Source of the DNA: JACCYQ01 sp036675565 | GTDB lineage: Bacteria; Bacteroidota; Bacteroidia; Chitinophagales; Chitinophagaceae | DNA: 64,000 bases | Reading direction: 5' to 3' | NCBI GenBank assembly: GCA_036675565.1 | Contig: JAKFER010000314.1 | Coordinates: 36,326 to 100,325 of the forward strand | Part shown: positions 1 to 9,010 of the stretch, piece after piece | Numbering within the stretch: position 1 is the first letter of the stretch | Layout of the letters: each line of letters starts with the position of its first letter | Position numbers and translations under genes: made by a program | The notes under the pieces: model-generated | What the model saw: the letters and a program-made list of their open reading frames with translations, nothing else | Told to the model about the DNA's origin: nothing | The model's database searches: none

Positions 1-2
1 GA

Positions 3-122
3 TCATATGATGAAACCATTTCTCAAAAACTGGTTGATTACAAATTAAACATGCAGGAAGAAGTTTTGAAAAAAGTGCAAAAACTAAAGCATGAAGGACT
101 GGATAATTTCTTTGATCAATAA
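3..122 (+). CDS. C-terminal fragment, probably PurE (N5-CAIR mutase)
   Basis: The first 122 bases stay open in one frame to a TAA at 120-122. About 39 residues are visible, including QKLVDYKLNMQEEVLKK and ending NFFDQ; the rest of the gene lies outside the window. The pattern of a KL..YK helix followed by VLKK..KLK resembles the C-terminal helix of PurE, which converts N5-carboxyaminoimidazole ribonucleotide to CAIR in purine synthesis. This rests on family memory of a short helical tail, so the identity is tentative, but the coding nature is likely because the following gene overlaps its end by 32 bases. Confidence 0.5.
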   Translation, partial: SYDETISQKLVDYKLNMQEEVLKKVQKLKHEGLDNFFDQ

Positions 123-1068
123 TAAAATTTATGGGTTGATTCCATTATGCAGCCTGTTCTTCTTAGGAGCCTGCAATGAAAAATATACACTGACGAATAT
201 TACGCTACTCACTCATTTCCCTTCCGGTTCCGCTATTGAATTTAAAAGAGATCATTATTATTTGGCTGGTGATGATGCCAATTACCTGTTGAAGCTTGAC
301 AAAAACTGGAAGGCTGTTGACAGCTTTATTTTATCAAGACATACTGGTAAACGGATTTCAAAAGATGTAAAACCGGATATCGAAGCTTCCACATTTTTGT
401 TTGGCTCCCGAAATAATTTATTCCTTTTCGGATCTGGTTCATTAAGTCCATACCGTGATTCCATGATTTTGTTAAGAGTAGATTCGAGTCACAAGACCAG
501 CTATTCCCTGTCTGTTTTCAATCAACGGATTCAACGTTCAGGTATAAACGAAATAAATATTGAAGGTGCTGCTTCCACGCCATGGGGATTGATATTGTCT
601 AATAGAGGCAATAACAAAAACAGGAGGAACCAACTGGTATTTACTTCGAATGATTTTTATGAAGACCAGCAGGATGCAGAATTCAGAGTTACAACCATCG
701 GTGTGAATGCGGATACAACCGTTGCTTTCACCGGTATTTCCGGACTTTGTTATTCTGGAATGAGTGATCGGTTACTTTTAACGGTTTCTACCGAAGATAC
801 CGAAAGTAGTTACCAGGATGGCGCAATTGGCAAAAGCTATTTGTGGATCGTGGAGGATATTTCATCCAAAAGAAGATTTATGGGAATGAATCCCAACCAG
901 GTAATTGACCTGGTAAAGATTGACAAACGGTTTATCGGTCAGAAAATTGAATCGGTCAGTATCACGCATGAAACCAATAAGATTCTGGAAGTAGTGCTGG
1001 TGGCTGATAATGATAATGGGGAAACGACTCTATTTAAATTACTGATCCAGAAAAATAAAAAAATTTAA
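91..1068 (+). CDS. Predicted lipoprotein, beta-propeller-like
   Basis: This 325-residue protein opens with a basic, hydrophobic leader and a lipobox (FLGAC, Cys at about residue 28), so it is probably an outer- or inner-membrane-anchored lipoprotein. The body is rich in beta-strand signatures, with repeated DSF/SDNDFY/GISGL-type turns and blocks such as YYLAGDDANYLLKLD that recall WD- or YncE-like propeller blades, in the style of the DUF6929 group. No catalytic motif is seen. The ATG at 91 overlaps the upstream frame by 32 bases; no later in-frame ATG precedes the lipobox, so it was kept. The stop overlaps the convergent bshC stop by four bases. Function unknown. Confidence 0.82.
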   Translation: MKDWIISLINNKIYGLIPLCSLFFLGACNEKYTLTNITLLTHFPSGSAIEFKRDHYYLAGDDANYLLKLDKNWKAVDSFILSRHTGKRISKDVKPDIEASTFLFGSRNNLFLFGSGSLSPYRDSMILLRVDSSHKTSYSLSVFNQRIQRSGINEINIEGAASTPWGLILSNRGNNKNRRNQLVFTSNDFYEDQQDAEFRVTTIGVNADTTVAFTGISGLCYSGMSDRLLLTVSTEDTESSYQDGAIGKSYLWIVEDISSKRRFMGMNPNQVIDLVKIDKRFIGQKIESVSITHETNKILEVVLVADNDNGETTLFKLLIQKNKKI

Positions 1069-2666
1069 TTCTTTATTTCAAGAACGGTGAACTCCTGCTC
1101 TAACGCCAAGGAATGATCGTAAAGTTTATCAATGAATGCTGAACCATACACCGCGTAATAATAAAGCATATTATCATAACGCTCCTGCAACCCATTCTTT
1201 GGAAATAACTGGTTTTTAATTTTCGCAATTTGTCTTTGCTGGTCGCCGAATTTTCTTTTTTCAGCTCTTAGCATTTTCTTTTCCAGTTCTTTCAACTTTT
1301 CCAGTTGTTGCGTTTTTAATCGTTCCACATGCTGCGTTAATGTTGAATCAATAGAACCTGCCTGTTGCATCAAAGATTCATAAAACTCATTGGCTTTTTG
1401 TAAACTTCCATTTAGCGACAAATCATGTTTAGAATCTTTAATAACTTTTTTGTTGATAATCTCTTCAGTTGGTAAAAAAACATTATCCAGATCCAGGTTT
1501 AGTTTTTGGACCAGGCTTTTCCATTTTTCTTCAATAATCAAAAAAGAATTTCTCAAAACAAGCACCGGGAATGGCACCTGGTAATGATTGAATAATTCTT
1601 TCAACTGCAACCAATAAGCCAGTTCGCCACCACCCCCAATAAATGCAATATTGGGTAAAATAGTTTCCTGGAAAATAGCTCTTAAAATAACATTTGGACT
1701 GAAACGTTCAGGGTGTAACTCAAGTTCATTCAACAATGCATCTTTTGTAAATGAAAAACTGGTTCCATGCACCAGGTAATGATCGTTGACCCATTCAATA
1801 CGGCTGCGTATTTCATCCACCATATAAAATAAATTGATCTCCCTGGGTTTAGCCTGGATCTTATAATTTTCATCCAACTTTTCCGAGGTTTCCTGTACAA
1901 TATCGGATGCCAGTTGTTTTAAAAGATCATCCCGAAAAATGGAAGTCATTTGTTTTTTTAAGGCAGGATGATCTGCTACCAAAACGATCAATCCATATTG
2001 ACCAAACAAGGCATCAATAAATTTTAATGTTGCCTGTTGAATGGTTTCTCCTTCTTTGAAAAAATCATTCAGTAAATGAATGATCTCTTTACCATGAGGA
2101 TAAATGCTCAATTGTCCATCAAGTGTTTCAATGATCTTTTTCAATTCCTTATCCACTTTCATCCGACCGAAAGCACCGGTCTGATTGGTGGACCATTCCT
2201 TTTTTTCACCATCCAGGTAAAAATGTCCTAATTCATCAAAATCTGCATCTTCAGATCCCATATAATATACCGGCACAAATGAAAAACCTGGTAACGATTG
2301 CTGAAGATATTCTGCCAGTTTGATGGTGTGTAAAATCTTATAAATAAAATATAAAGGCCCCGTGAATAAATTGGGCTGGTGTGCAGTGGTGATGGTAAAA
2401 CAATTATCCTCAGCCAGTTTATTGATGTTATGAATTACTTTTTCATTTGGAGAAATGGTTTTGTATTGTTCATTCAAAACATTTACTAAGGTATTACGTT
2501 CCGTATTGAAATTTTTTCTTTGTTCAATTTGGTGTTGAATGCCGGGAATGGATGGTGCAAATGAATAAAAAGGTTGAAGCGTTTCAGCTCGGTCTATATA
2601 ATCTAAAACAATATTGGAAAATGCATTCGCCTGCCTGTAAGGTATTCTGAATGATGTACAATTCAT
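1065..2666 (-). CDS. bshC: Bacillithiol biosynthesis cysteine-adding enzyme BshC
   Basis: This 533-residue protein matches BshC, the putative cysteine ligase that adds L-cysteine to glucosaminyl-malate in the last step of bacillithiol synthesis. Family features visible are the TTAHQPNLFTGPLYF segment near residue 95, YYMGSEDADFDEL near 135, an IAFIGGGGELAYW segment near 345, and a long charged coiled coil (about 420-490) before the C-terminal YDHSLALEQEFTVLE. Length is normal for the family. It is cytoplasmic. No bshA or bshB lies in the window. It converges with the lipoprotein gene and is separated by 56 bp from the hydroxyproline genes, which read the same way, so co-transcription is possible but functionally unexplained. 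Confidence 0.93.
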   Translation of the reverse strand: MNCTSFRIPYRQANAFSNIVLDYIDRAETLQPFYSFAPSIPGIQHQIEQRKNFNTERNTLVNVLNEQYKTISPNEKVIHNINKLAEDNCFTITTAHQPNLFTGPLYFIYKILHTIKLAEYLQQSLPGFSFVPVYYMGSEDADFDELGHFYLDGEKKEWSTNQTGAFGRMKVDKELKKIIETLDGQLSIYPHGKEIIHLLNDFFKEGETIQQATLKFIDALFGQYGLIVLVADHPALKKQMTSIFRDDLLKQLASDIVQETSEKLDENYKIQAKPREINLFYMVDEIRSRIEWVNDHYLVHGTSFSFTKDALLNELELHPERFSPNVILRAIFQETILPNIAFIGGGGELAYWLQLKELFNHYQVPFPVLVLRNSFLIIEEKWKSLVQKLNLDLDNVFLPTEEIINKKVIKDSKHDLSLNGSLQKANEFYESLMQQAGSIDSTLTQHVERLKTQQLEKLKELEKKMLRAEKRKFGDQQRQIAKIKNQLFPKNGLQERYDNMLYYYAVYGSAFIDKLYDHSLALEQEFTVLEIKN

Positions 2667-2722
2667 AATAGGTGCAAAAATAAAGAATGGAGTATGTAAA
2701 AAATGATCGGGTTGTTAAAGTA

Positions 2723-3967
2723 TTAGCCAAATCTTTCAACATTAAAAGCTTTCATGTCAATACTTGTTTCCTGTTTCCCGATTATTTCTTCAACTAATTT
2801 ACCGGTGGCTGCACACAGAGACATGCCCAACATGGCATGCCCGCTTGCAATCACCAGGTTTTGGTATTTGCTGTGGCGACCAATGTATGGCAATCCATCA
2901 GGGCTTAGCGGTCGCAAGCCGCTCCAGGCTTGTTTCCCCGTGGGGAATGTCACGGGCAGGTTAGGATAATATTTATGCGCAGCATCAAAAATGGCTTTGG
3001 CTCTTTGTGGTAAAGGTGCACTGTCAATTTCATTGATCTCCATAGTGCCTCCCATGCGCAATGTATTTCCCCAGGGAGTCATAGCTACTCGGCTGTCTAT
3101 CAGGATGGCAGGGTAATGTAAATTAGGCTGCACATCTTCAAAAGTCATGCTGTATCCTTTACCTGCCTGCAATAACAAGCGGATCCCTAATTGTGAACTG
3201 ATCAATGGCAACCATGAGCCTGTGGCAAGCACCAATTCATCACAATCAACTTTTTCATCGTCTATCAAAACCGCATTTACTCTATCTCCAGATTTTTCAA
3301 AACCGGTAACGGTGCTGTTTAAACGAAATTCCACCTGGTTTTTTTCCAGGTGATCTTTTAATGTTTTCATGAAATCGCCCGGGTGTAAATGACAATCACC
3401 GGGATATAAAACGCCTCCCCTCACATTCACTTCCACATCCGGTTCAAGCTCCTGGATTTCTATAGCGCTGTAAACAAGTGCTTCTATAGACAGTTCCCTT
3501 GCTTTTCTTGCCAAATCAATTTCATGCTTTTCTGTTTGGGGTTCTTTATACAGCATCAGGATACCCTTTTCTTCCATCCGGAAATGGTTTCCTAAATCAT
3601 CTTTTATCTGGCTGGTGAGTTCCCTGCTTAATTGTAAAATATTATTGAGATGAGGAATATTTCTGTTCATTGTCTTTGCATTCGCATTGCGCCAGAAAGT
3701 ATAACTCCACCTGGCCAGGTCTGCATTTAACCTGGGTTTAATATAAAATGGAGATGAGCTGCTTAACATCCACTTTAAACCTTTTAATACCATACCCGGT
3801 GAAGCAAGCGGGATAAAATGACTGGGAGAAACATATCCTGCATTGCCAAAAGAAGTTCCATCGGTGATATTTCCTTTATCAATTATGGTAATTTCGTGTC
3901 CTTGTTTTTGCAAATAATAAGCGCTGCACAATCCAATAACACCACCACCAACAATAACTATTTTCAT
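2723..3967 (-). CDS. FAD-dependent D-amino acid (D-hydroxyproline) oxidase
   Basis: This is a 414-residue DadA/DAO-family flavoprotein. The N-terminal dinucleotide motif GGGVIGLCSAYYL (residues 7-19) binds FAD, followed by the ribose-binding acidic residue in TIIDK. The C-terminal part carries SPDGLPYIG and the SGHAMLGMSL segment typical of the FAD-closing half. Its stop-to-start neighbour, 27 bp upstream, is a 4-hydroxyproline epimerase, and a semialdehyde dehydrogenase and DapA-like enzyme follow nearby. The family and context point to oxidation of cis-4-hydroxy-D-proline to pyrroline-4-hydroxy-2-carboxylate, feeding electrons to the respiratory chain. The substrate is inferred from context; D-alanine or D-proline dehydrogenase activity is the main alternative. 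Confidence 0.87.
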   Translation of the reverse strand: MKIVIVGGGVIGLCSAYYLQKQGHEITIIDKGNITDGTSFGNAGYVSPSHFIPLASPGMVLKGLKWMLSSSSPFYIKPRLNADLARWSYTFWRNANAKTMNRNIPHLNNILQLSRELTSQIKDDLGNHFRMEEKGILMLYKEPQTEKHEIDLARKARELSIEALVYSAIEIQELEPDVEVNVRGGVLYPGDCHLHPGDFMKTLKDHLEKNQVEFRLNSTVTGFEKSGDRVNAVLIDDEKVDCDELVLATGSWLPLISSQLGIRLLLQAGKGYSMTFEDVQPNLHYPAILIDSRVAMTPWGNTLRMGGTMEINEIDSAPLPQRAKAIFDAAHKYYPNLPVTFPTGKQAWSGLRPLSPDGLPYIGRHSKYQNLVIASGHAMLGMSLCAATGKLVEEIIGKQETSIDMKAFNVERFG

Positions 3968-3994
3968 TTTTCCTGCTAGATTTTTTTATTGATA

Positions 3995-4993
3995 TTATAA
4001 AACACTAAAGCCATAAGCATATGGATCATCATCCGGGTCTATGCTGATGATATTTTCTCCATAAATTTTTGCCCAACCTTCAATGGATGGACGGATGGCA
4101 GGCCTTCCAGCTATTTCAGTCACGGCTTCTATCCTGCCGGTAAACTTGCTGCCAATGATACTTTCATGAATAAAGTCCTCTCCTTTATTCAATAAGCCCT
4201 TTGCATACCACTGCGCCATACGTGCACTGGTTCCGGTTCCGCAAGGCGAACGGTCTATCGCTTTGTCTCCATAAAAAACGGCGTTTCGGGCAGTGGACAT
4301 TTTATCCATCACTTCCCCCGTCCATAAAATATGTGAACACCCTTTGATGTTTTCATCTTCCGGGTGTTCAAATGAATATTTCGCATTGATATTTTTTCTT
4401 AATTCCCTTGCCCATTCAATTAACTGAGAAGCGGAATAATGTTGCAACCCCTTAAAGTTCGGTTGTACATCAACGATAGCATAGAAATTGCCGCCATATG
4501 CCACATCAATTGTTAATTCACCCAAATCAGGACAATCAGCCACCAGGTCGGTTGAATGTAAATAGGATACAACATTGGTAAGCTTTACGGATGAAACTTT
4601 TTTCCCCTCCATTTGGTAACTGATTTCAATTAAACCGGCTGGCGTTTCTAAACGTACTTTACCGGGTGTTTTAGGATTGATGAGCCCCTTTTCAATCCCA
4701 ATCGTTATGGTTCCAATGGTTCCGTGGCCGCACATGGGCAGGCAACCGCTGGTTTCAATAAATAAAACAGCTATATCATTTACCGGATCGTGTGCCGGGT
4801 AAAGAATGCTTCCGCTCATCATATCATGACCGCGGGGTTCAAACATCAAACCTTTACGGATCCAGTCAAATTCTTTTAAAAAATGTTGTCTTTTTTCACT
4901 CATATTGCGACCCCGGAGTGCCGGACCGCCTTCTTTTACCAATCTTACCGGGTTACCGCAAGTATGTGCATCAATACAATGAAAAATGTTCAT
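3995..4993 (-). CDS. 4-hydroxyproline 2-epimerase (proline racemase family)
   Basis: This 332-residue protein interconverts trans-4-hydroxy-L-proline and cis-4-hydroxy-D-proline. Both catalytic cysteines of the two-base mechanism are present: Cys88 in MCGHGTIG and Cys251 in DRSPCGTGTSA. The second cysteine excludes the 3-hydroxyproline dehydratase branch, which has Thr there. The N-terminal DAHTCGNPVRLV signature is also intact. The gene is first in a minus-strand pair with the D-amino acid oxidase and reads divergently from the fatty acid hydroxylase gene, with 130 bp between their start codons. Proline racemase is the alternative, but co-occurrence with the DapA-like and semialdehyde dehydrogenase genes favours hydroxyproline. 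Confidence 0.92.
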   Translation of the reverse strand: MNIFHCIDAHTCGNPVRLVKEGGPALRGRNMSEKRQHFLKEFDWIRKGLMFEPRGHDMMSGSILYPAHDPVNDIAVLFIETSGCLPMCGHGTIGTITIGIEKGLINPKTPGKVRLETPAGLIEISYQMEGKKVSSVKLTNVVSYLHSTDLVADCPDLGELTIDVAYGGNFYAIVDVQPNFKGLQHYSASQLIEWARELRKNINAKYSFEHPEDENIKGCSHILWTGEVMDKMSTARNAVFYGDKAIDRSPCGTGTSARMAQWYAKGLLNKGEDFIHESIIGSKFTGRIEAVTEIAGRPAIRPSIEGWAKIYGENIISIDPDDDPYAYGFSVL

Positions 4994-5123
4994 GAAGGAA
5001 TAATAATTTCGGCTACAAGATATTATTTATTACGATCAAATAATTTGATAAGTTGAAATGTGTTTACATGGTATTTTATGAAAACTCTGTTCAATTTCTT
5101 ACATTCATATCCAATTTTTATTG

Positions 5124-6395
5124 ATGGAAACTTATGGTAAGATTTTATTGATTGCGATGCCTGCATTCTTGCTGCTGGTATTATTTGAGAAATGGTATGG
5201 CTGGCGCAAAGGAATGGACACTGTCCGGAATATGGACATGGTTTCCAGTTTAAGTTCCGGTGTTACCAATGCCACAAAAGATGTACTGGGGCTGAGTTTT
5301 GCCATTATCTCGTATCCATGGCTGGTTGATCAGTTAGCTATCACACAAGTCAAAGGCACATTCTTAACTTACCTTATTGCATTTATCGCTTTGGATTTTG
5401 CAGGCTATTGGGTACACCGCATTTCGCATGAATACAATCTTTTCTGGAACAATCATATCATCCACCACAGCAGTGAGGAATTTAACCTGGCCTGCGCATT
5501 AAGACAAAGTATTTCATCCATCTTAAAAATTTTCGCTGTCTTTTTACTTCCCGCTGCATTGCTAGGTGTACCAGGACAGGTGATTGCCGTTATTGCACCA
5601 TTGCATTTATTCGCCCAGTTCTGGTATCACACACGCCATATTAACAAAATGGGATTTTTAGAAAAGATCATTGTAACACCATCTCATCACAGGGTGCATC
5701 ATGCGATAAATCCCATTTACCTGGATAAAAATTATTCACAGATACTGATCATCTGGGATAAGTTATTTGGCACCTTCCAGGAAGAATTGCCTGATGTAAC
5801 ACCGGTGTATGGCATAACCAGGCCGGTGAGAACATGGAACCCGATCAAAATAAACTTCCAGCATCTATGGTTATTAATTCAGGATGCATGGCGCACAAAA
5901 AAATGGAAAGATAAATTACGCATATGGTTTATGCCCACAGGTTGGCGGCCCGAAGATGTTGCTGAAAAATACCCGGTTTACAAAATTGAGGATGTGTATC
6001 ATTTTGAAAAATATGATCCGCAACCGGTAAAGCGAATGAGCATTTTTATCTGGTTTCAGTTGATCATGCTTTTATTATTAATCAGTTACCTGTTTGGGAA
6101 TATTGCAACTATCGGTAGCCCCGGGATATTTTATTATGGACTATTTATTTTCTTGACAGTATATGCATTCACCGAGTTGATGGATCGCAATCCTTTTGCA
6201 TTGTTCTGGGAATGTATTAAAAATGCCCTGGGTGTTTACATAATTTTGAGTTCCGGAAACTGGTTTGGTGCCAGCCAGTATGGAACCTGGGTAAATACTT
6301 TCCTGATAGCCTATTTTATTTTTTCTACTCTTACAACAGCATGGTTTGCCTGGCAGATCACGAAAGAAGAAAGATCCCTCAAACTTGCATCCTGA
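5124..6395 (+). CDS. Sterol desaturase / fatty acid hydroxylase family membrane protein
   Basis: This 423-residue integral membrane di-iron enzyme carries the eight-histidine pattern of the fatty acid hydroxylase superfamily: HRISH (about residue 112), HIIHHS (about 125) and HHRVHH (about 195), set between hydrophobic segments. After the catalytic core there is a C-terminal extension with three or four more membrane segments, seen in many Bacteroidota members. An ATG at 5124 follows a TTG at 5121; the ATG is preferred. It converges with the aldehyde dehydrogenase gene, with only six bases between stops. It breaks the hydroxyproline genes into two minus-strand blocks, suggesting insertion into that cluster or an unrelated role in lipid hydroxylation. 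The substrate cannot be told from sequence. Confidence 0.9.
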   Translation: METYGKILLIAMPAFLLLVLFEKWYGWRKGMDTVRNMDMVSSLSSGVTNATKDVLGLSFAIISYPWLVDQLAITQVKGTFLTYLIAFIALDFAGYWVHRISHEYNLFWNNHIIHHSSEEFNLACALRQSISSILKIFAVFLLPAALLGVPGQVIAVIAPLHLFAQFWYHTRHINKMGFLEKIIVTPSHHRVHHAINPIYLDKNYSQILIIWDKLFGTFQEELPDVTPVYGITRPVRTWNPIKINFQHLWLLIQDAWRTKKWKDKLRIWFMPTGWRPEDVAEKYPVYKIEDVYHFEKYDPQPVKRMSIFIWFQLIMLLLLISYLFGNIATIGSPGIFYYGLFIFLTVYAFTELMDRNPFALFWECIKNALGVYIILSSGNWFGASQYGTWVNTFLIAYFIFSTLTTAWFAWQITKEERSLKLAS

Positions 6396-6401
6396 TCATA
6401 A

Positions 6402-7883
6402 TTAAATCAGTGGATCTTTTGTCAGCACATTATTTACTGTGCGGTAAATATTTAATGGATTTTCATTCTTTAATTCATCAGGCAAATAATCATTACTCCA
6501 GTTTTGAAAACATATGGGTCTTGAAAATCTTTTAATGCCATCCGCACCTACGGAAGTAAATCGCGAATCAGTGGTTGCTGGAAACGGACCACCATGATGC
6601 ATTGCCTGGCAAACTTCCACGCCGGTAGGAACTCCATTCAAGATCAATCTTCCACAAATATTTTTGATGGATTCTATTAATACATCATTTTCATTCAGGT
6701 CATTATCCGTGGCCATAACAGATGCTGTTAACTGGCCTTCAATAGAAAGAGCCACCTCATACATTTGTTCCATGTTGTTGCACTGAATCATCAGTGAATA
6801 AGGCCCGAATACTTCTTTGTGCAGGAAGTTATTTTGAATAAATGCTGAAGCGTCAACCATGGCGATGGTTGGTGTTCCCTGGTTTTCCAATGGTTTTTGT
6901 TTAGCAACTGCAATTGTTTCAACATTTGATTGTGAAAGTGCGGTTTCCCGCTTTTCTACAAAACTGTTATAAATGCCGGGATGTAACATGGTTGCCGGTT
7001 TTGTATGCCTGATCTCCTCCCCTAATGATGACATGAAACGATCCAGTTCTTCACTCTTTACAGCTATCATCAAACCGGGATTGGTACAAAATTGCCCTGA
7101 TCCCAAGGTAATGGATGCCGCCATATTTTTTGCCAGTTCATCCGCTTCTTCCTTTAATTTTCCAGGTAAAATAAAAACGGGATTTACACTGCCCATTTCA
7201 GCAAATACCGGAATGGGATCCTTTCTTTGATTAGCATAATTGTATAAAGCCATTCCGCCTTCAAACGATCCGGTAAAACCAACTGCTTTTGTGTATGGAT
7301 GCTGAACCAATTGTTTGCCTGTTTCATTACCCCCATGCACATGCGCAAAAATACCTCCAGGTAAGTTATGGGTCCTGGCTGTTTGTAAAATAATTTCCGC
7401 CACCTGGTCAGATGTTTTTGAATGCGCCGGGTGTGCTTTTACAATAACCGGGCAACCTGCTGCAAATGCACAAGCTGTATCACCTCCCGCAGTTGAATAA
7501 GCAAATGGAAAATTGCTGGCACCAAATACAACGACCGGGCCTAACGGAACCTGCATTTTTCTCAACCCAGGTAATGGTTTATTATTTTCATCATGTTTTG
7601 CATCGATAGATGCCTCCAGCCAGTTACCTCTTTCACAAGCATCGGCATAACTGGTAAGCTGGAATGCCGTTCTGGTTCTTTCATTTCGTAAACGGGCTAA
7701 TGGCAAATTGGTTTCACTCGCAGCAATTTCCAACAATTCATCACCAGCTTGTTCCAAAGCAACGGCTATGGCCCGCATAAAATCAGCTCGTTTTTTCAAT
7801 GGCAATTTCCGGTATTCATGAAAAGCATTCCAAGCATGATTCATTACATTATCAATATCCTTAATTATTTCAGATTCCATCAT
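6402..7883 (-). CDS. 2,5-dioxovalerate (alpha-ketoglutarate semialdehyde) dehydrogenase
   Basis: An NADP/NAD-dependent aldehyde dehydrogenase of 493 residues from the ATG at 7883. Counting from the more distal TTG at 7901, the catalytic residues are Glu235 (PVFAEMGS) and Cys272 (GSGQFCTNPG). The FCTNPG motif instead of the common QxC form is characteristic of the ketoglutarate semialdehyde dehydrogenase group. The Rossmann-type VVVFGASNFP and VGFTGSF segments are present. It should oxidise alpha-ketoglutarate semialdehyde to alpha-ketoglutarate, the last step of hydroxyproline breakdown. The gene starts 39 bp downstream of the DapA-like gene, forming a two-gene block. The ATG at 7883 (or 7880) is preferred because the TTG would add only six poorly conserved residues. 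Confidence 0.9.
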   Translation of the reverse strand: MMESEIIKDIDNVMNHAWNAFHEYRKLPLKKRADFMRAIAVALEQAGDELLEIAASETNLPLARLRNERTRTAFQLTSYADACERGNWLEASIDAKHDENNKPLPGLRKMQVPLGPVVVFGASNFPFAYSTAGGDTACAFAAGCPVIVKAHPAHSKTSDQVAEIILQTARTHNLPGGIFAHVHGGNETGKQLVQHPYTKAVGFTGSFEGGMALYNYANQRKDPIPVFAEMGSVNPVFILPGKLKEEADELAKNMAASITLGSGQFCTNPGLMIAVKSEELDRFMSSLGEEIRHTKPATMLHPGIYNSFVEKRETALSQSNVETIAVAKQKPLENQGTPTIAMVDASAFIQNNFLHKEVFGPYSLMIQCNNMEQMYEVALSIEGQLTASVMATDNDLNENDVLIESIKNICGRLILNGVPTGVEVCQAMHHGGPFPATTDSRFTSVGADGIKRFSRPICFQNWSNDYLPDELKNENPLNIYRTVNNVLTKDPLI

Positions 7884-7922
7884 CGTCGATTTTAGTATCA
7901 AGTATTTTTTATACGGAATAAT

Positions 7923-8846
7923 TTAATTATTCATTGTCAATTTTTCATTCTGAATAGACCGGCTATTCTTTATTGCTTCATCAATGATGGCTGTTATCCT
8001 ATTTCTTTCCTGGCCTTCCAAAATCAATCTTGGGGCACGAACATATTCGGAACCAATTCCGGTCTTTGTTTCTGCCAGTTTAATATACTGAACCAGTTTT
8101 GGGTGAATATCCAGTTCAAGCAAAGGCATAAACCATTGGTATAATGATCTTGCTTCCTTCAAATTTCCCGCTAACATTAAATTATAAAGTGTAACCGTTT
8201 CTTTAGGAAACGCACATACCAAACCAGCTACCCATCCATCGGCACCTGCTGCCAACTCTTCCAATGCCAATGTATCTACGCCGCATAATATTTTGTAGCG
8301 ATCACCAAAGCGGTTAATCATTCGCGTTACATTGGTCACATCGCGGGTACTTTCTTTAACAGCTTGTATATTGGAAATGGGTGACAGTTCATCAAACATA
8401 TCCAAAGTGATCTCTGTTTTATAATCAACCGGGTTATTGTATATCATAACCGGCAGTGAAGTTTGACCGGCAATGGTTTTAAAATAAGTTACGGTTTCAC
8501 GGTGATCGGGTTTATAACGCATGGGTGGTAATAACATTAAACCGCTGGCACCCCACTTTTGGGCAAGTCCGGCTTGCGCTACAGCTTCTTTTGTAGAACC
8601 TTCTGCTATATTTATTATTACAGGAAGTTTCCCATTCAATCTTTCTATAGCGAATCGAACCAATTGTTCTTTTTCGTTTGTAGTTAATACACTGGCTTCA
8701 CCCAAAGTACCTCCAAGGATGATCCCATGTACACCAGCCGATACCTGTGCATCCAGGTTTTTACCAAACAATTCCAGGTCCAGTTCATCATTTGCAGTAA
8801 ACTTGGTGGTTAATGCAGGAAAAATTCCTTTCCAGGATATACTCAT
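7923..8846 (-). CDS. DapA/DHDPS-family deaminase, likely pyrroline-4-hydroxy-2-carboxylate deaminase
   Basis: This 307-residue TIM-barrel Schiff-base enzyme belongs to the dihydrodipicolinate synthase superfamily. The Schiff-base lysine is Lys164 (QAVKES) and the proton-relay tyrosine Tyr136 (MIYNNP). The usual GTTGE loop reads GTLGE at residues 46-50. In the LhpD/HypD-type branch such proteins deaminate and dehydrate pyrroline-4-hydroxy-2-carboxylate to alpha-ketoglutarate semialdehyde, which is the substrate of the dehydrogenase encoded immediately downstream. That pairing, plus the epimerase and oxidase nearby, is the basis for the assignment. True lysine-pathway DapA is less likely because of the neighbours. 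It is the first gene of its block. Confidence 0.88.
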   Translation of the reverse strand: MSISWKGIFPALTTKFTANDELDLELFGKNLDAQVSAGVHGIILGGTLGEASVLTTNEKEQLVRFAIERLNGKLPVIINIAEGSTKEAVAQAGLAQKWGASGLMLLPPMRYKPDHRETVTYFKTIAGQTSLPVMIYNNPVDYKTEITLDMFDELSPISNIQAVKESTRDVTNVTRMINRFGDRYKILCGVDTLALEELAAGADGWVAGLVCAFPKETVTLYNLMLAGNLKEARSLYQWFMPLLELDIHPKLVQYIKLAETKTGIGSEYVRAPRLILEGQERNRITAIIDEAIKNSRSIQNEKLTMNN

Positions 8847-9010
8847 AAAATAAATTTAATTCTAAGATAAGTCTTCATTTACAAAACCCGCAAGCTATGA
8901 TTTTACATATTATTATTTTTCTGTGATATTTTTAACAATCTTCATTTTGACACTTGCATTATTTATTTGTCAGATGTATGAACACAGATTAATTTACCAA
9001 CACATATTTT

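Noticed and set aside
8930..9010. A Bacteroidota -33/-7 promoter (TTTTGACA...TTTATTTG) before the DUF4197 gene
   Set aside because: The pieces are present but the -7 element does not fit TAnnTTTG with the right spacing, so it was not listed.
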